Source: Candidatus Magasanikiibacteriota bacterium (lineage in GTDB: Bacteria; Patescibacteriota; Patescibacteriia; Magasanikbacterales; UBA922). From it: DNA of 6,435 nt. The stretch covers positions 1 to 6,435 of the forward strand of contig JAHFIE010000053.1 in assembly GCA_023246565.1 (NCBI GenBank), in the 5' to 3' direction. This document shows, in pieces, positions 5,197 to 6,435 of the stretch (positions within the stretch are counted from its first letter, which is position 1; the number at the start of each line of letters is the position of its first letter). A program made the translations under genes and the position numbers. Under the pieces are notes generated by a model. It worked only from the letters and a program-made list of their open reading frames with translations. It did no database searches and had not been told where the DNA came from.

Positions 5197-6435
5197 CTAT
5201 TTTTCTAAACGAGGAAAAAGTTGTTCACCTTTTTTTAGTATAGCACCTTCGGACATTATTCCCCATATTGGATTAGCGAGGGTAACAAAATCACATGAAA
5301 TACCAAACGCTCCGAGAATACGCTCTGCACTTTCAGGAATAATAGGAAGCAGTGCTACACTAATATGATACAATGTTTCAACACATTGATATAATTGAAT
5401 ATTGATTGATTCCCCGGATTTAACTTTTTCCCAAGGTTTTTCATCAGATATAAAACGATCAAGTCGTGTGACTAAATCATTAACGAAACGAATAACTTCA
5501 TCAAATTGATATTTTGACAAAGCAATCGTATACGACTTCCAAAAATCAGGAACATTAAAAATATCAGGGGCAGATGGTGGGACTTTACCATTATTATATT
5601 TTTCAATCATCGTGAGCACACGCGAAGTCAAATTACCCAGGCCATTTGCCAAATGCGCAGTATAGTATTCTTTAAACCGCTCTTCAGAAAAATCTCCATC
5701 ATCATGAGAGGGTACTGCCCCAAGTAGATAATAACGCACAGCATCAGTTCCGTATTTATTAACTAAATCAAACGGATTTACCACATTTCCCAGTGATTTG
5801 CTCATTTTTTGTCCATCAGCAGTAATAAACCCGTGAATAAAAATTTGTTTTGATAGAGGTAACTGGGCTGACATAAGCATGGCCTGCCACATTGCTGATT
5901 GTTGCCGCAAATTATCTTTCCCTGCGACCTGTACTCCAGGCCAAAATTTTTCAAATTTAGAGGCTTGCCTCGCCGTAGCCCCCTGGGCGGAGGCGGGCCA
6001 ACCAAGCGTGGAAATATAATTAATAAGGGCATCAAACCAGACATACATAACCTGGGTATCATCACCGGGAACAGGCACGCCCCAAGGCATTTTACTTTTC
6101 AGGCGTGAGATACTGAAATCCTCCAATCCGCGCTCCACAAATTTTTTGATTTCCTCCAATCGATTTTTAGGTATAACAAAATCCGGACGATCAGTATACA
6201 AATCAAGAAGCGGTTGTTGATATTTTTTAAAATTAAAAAAATAATTTTCTTCACTAATTAATTCTAAATCCATTTTGGGATGAATTGGACATCGCCCATC
6301 CACTAATTCAGAATCAGTTTTTTCCAATTCACAGCCAACACAATACTTTACTTGATATTCTTTTTTGTAAATATCTCCGTTCGCCGAACACCGACGCCAA
6401 AATTCCTGAGCAGCGGCTTTATGTTCAGAATTTGT
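5197..6435 (-). CDS. metG: Methionyl-tRNA synthetase MetG (C-terminal 412 residues, N-terminus off the right edge)
   Basis: Class I synthetase that charges tRNA(Met) with methionine in the cytosol. The frame is open to the right edge, so the start and the HIGH motif lie outside. Visible in order: a connective-peptide zinc knuckle 'YCVGCE' and 'CPIH' (fragment residues 31-52, about 6280-6345), with His as apparent fourth ligand; 'VPVPGDDTQVMYVWFDALINYIS'; 'AGKDNLRQQSAMWQAM'; 'FIHGFI'; the KMSKS loop as 'KMSKS' (5794-5808); and the helical anticodon-binding domain with 'RYYLLG', 'NGLGNLTSR' and 'KPWE'. It ends at 'GEQLFPRLEK' without the C-terminal EMAP-II-like tRNA-binding domain, i.e. the short form. 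A GC-rich palindrome inserts about 12 residues between 'LGWP' and 'KFEKFWPG'. The next gene, cvpA, follows after 15 bp. Confidence 0.97.
   Translation of the reverse strand, partial: TNSEHKAAAQEFWRRCSANGDIYKKEYQVKYCVGCELEKTDSELVDGRCPIHPKMDLELISEENYFFNFKKYQQPLLDLYTDRPDFVIPKNRLEEIKKFVERGLEDFSISRLKSKMPWGVPVPGDDTQVMYVWFDALINYISTLGWPASAQGATARQASKFEKFWPGVQVAGKDNLRQQSAMWQAMLMSAQLPLSKQIFIHGFITADGQKMSKSLGNVVNPFDLVNKYGTDAVRYYLLGAVPSHDDGDFSEERFKEYYTAHLANGLGNLTSRVLTMIEKYNNGKVPPSAPDIFNVPDFWKSYTIALSKYQFDEVIRFVNDLVTRLDRFISDEKPWEKVKSGESINIQLYQCVETLYHISVALLPIIPESAERILGAFGISCDFVTLANPIWGIMSEGAILKKGEQLFPRLEK
5962..5999. repeat. GC-rich palindromic element inserted in frame inside metG
   Basis: Arms GGCTTGCCTC (5962-5971) and GAGGCGGGCC (5990-5999) pair over 10 positions with two G-U wobbles, extended by GCC (5972-5974) / GGC (5986-5988) past a single bulged G, around an 11-nt loop. 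The composition is far from the AT-rich metG around it. Read with metG it encodes PASAQGATARQA, Ala/Gly/Gln-rich residues with no counterpart that I know in MetG, at a place where the family has a variable surface loop. I have an impression of similar GC-rich palindromes scattered in Parcubacteria-type genomes, but only one copy is in this window. Confidence 0.7.

Noticed and set aside
5899..6108. Plus-strand ORF inside metG through the palindrome
   Set aside because: It is antisense to clearly conserved MetG sequence and is open mainly because of the GC-rich repeat.

Overview
The window looks like a chromosomal segment of a Candidate Phyla Radiation (Patescibacteria) bacterium, most likely of the Parcubacteria group. 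The evidence is the overall AT-rich composition, the closeness of the GatC, LigA and MetG sequences to how I remember those proteins from this group, a short MetG without a C-terminal tRNA-binding domain, a small coiled-coil protein starting with the 'ITLExLAxMVxxGF' pattern I associate with these genomes, and a near absence of Shine-Dalgarno sites. The lineage is an inference from pattern memory. UGA acts as a normal stop in at least two genes, so the UGA-recoded (code 25) lineages are disfavoured.

Layout. Most genes are on the minus strand. From the right edge leftward: metG (methionyl-tRNA synthetase, N-terminus off the window), then cvpA (CvpA-family membrane protein, 15 bp downstream). 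An isolated plus-strand unit at about 4096-4632 follows: a GC-rich gene of unknown function with its own promoter, a strong Shine-Dalgarno, a long hairpin and a terminator. Next come tatD and ligA, coupled by a 2-bp gap and led by a TTGAGA/TATACT promoter. A plus-strand gene for an 82-residue coiled-coil protein (869-1117) overlaps the ligA 3' end tail to tail by 14 bp. Finally gatC-gatA form a minus-strand operon, with gatA cut by the left edge. The 179-bp gap 690-868 holds divergent promoters for gatCA and the small coiled-coil gene. No gene-free stretch exceeds 300 bp, and I saw no tRNA, rRNA, CRISPR array or transposase.

How the genes work together. metG, gatC and gatA serve aminoacyl-tRNA supply: Met-tRNA charging and transamidation to Gln-tRNA(Gln)/Asn-tRNA(Asn). 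ligA seals DNA nicks in replication and repair, and tatD is a metal-dependent hydrolase/DNase often found next to metG in bacteria. This is core housekeeping.

The unusual parts are two. The plus-strand GC-rich unit at 4096-4632 looks inserted between cvpA and tatD and differs from everything around it in base composition, codon use and translation signal. A 38-nt GC-rich palindrome at 5962-5999 sits in frame inside metG and adds about 12 residues to the synthetase, like a protein-coding palindromic element.
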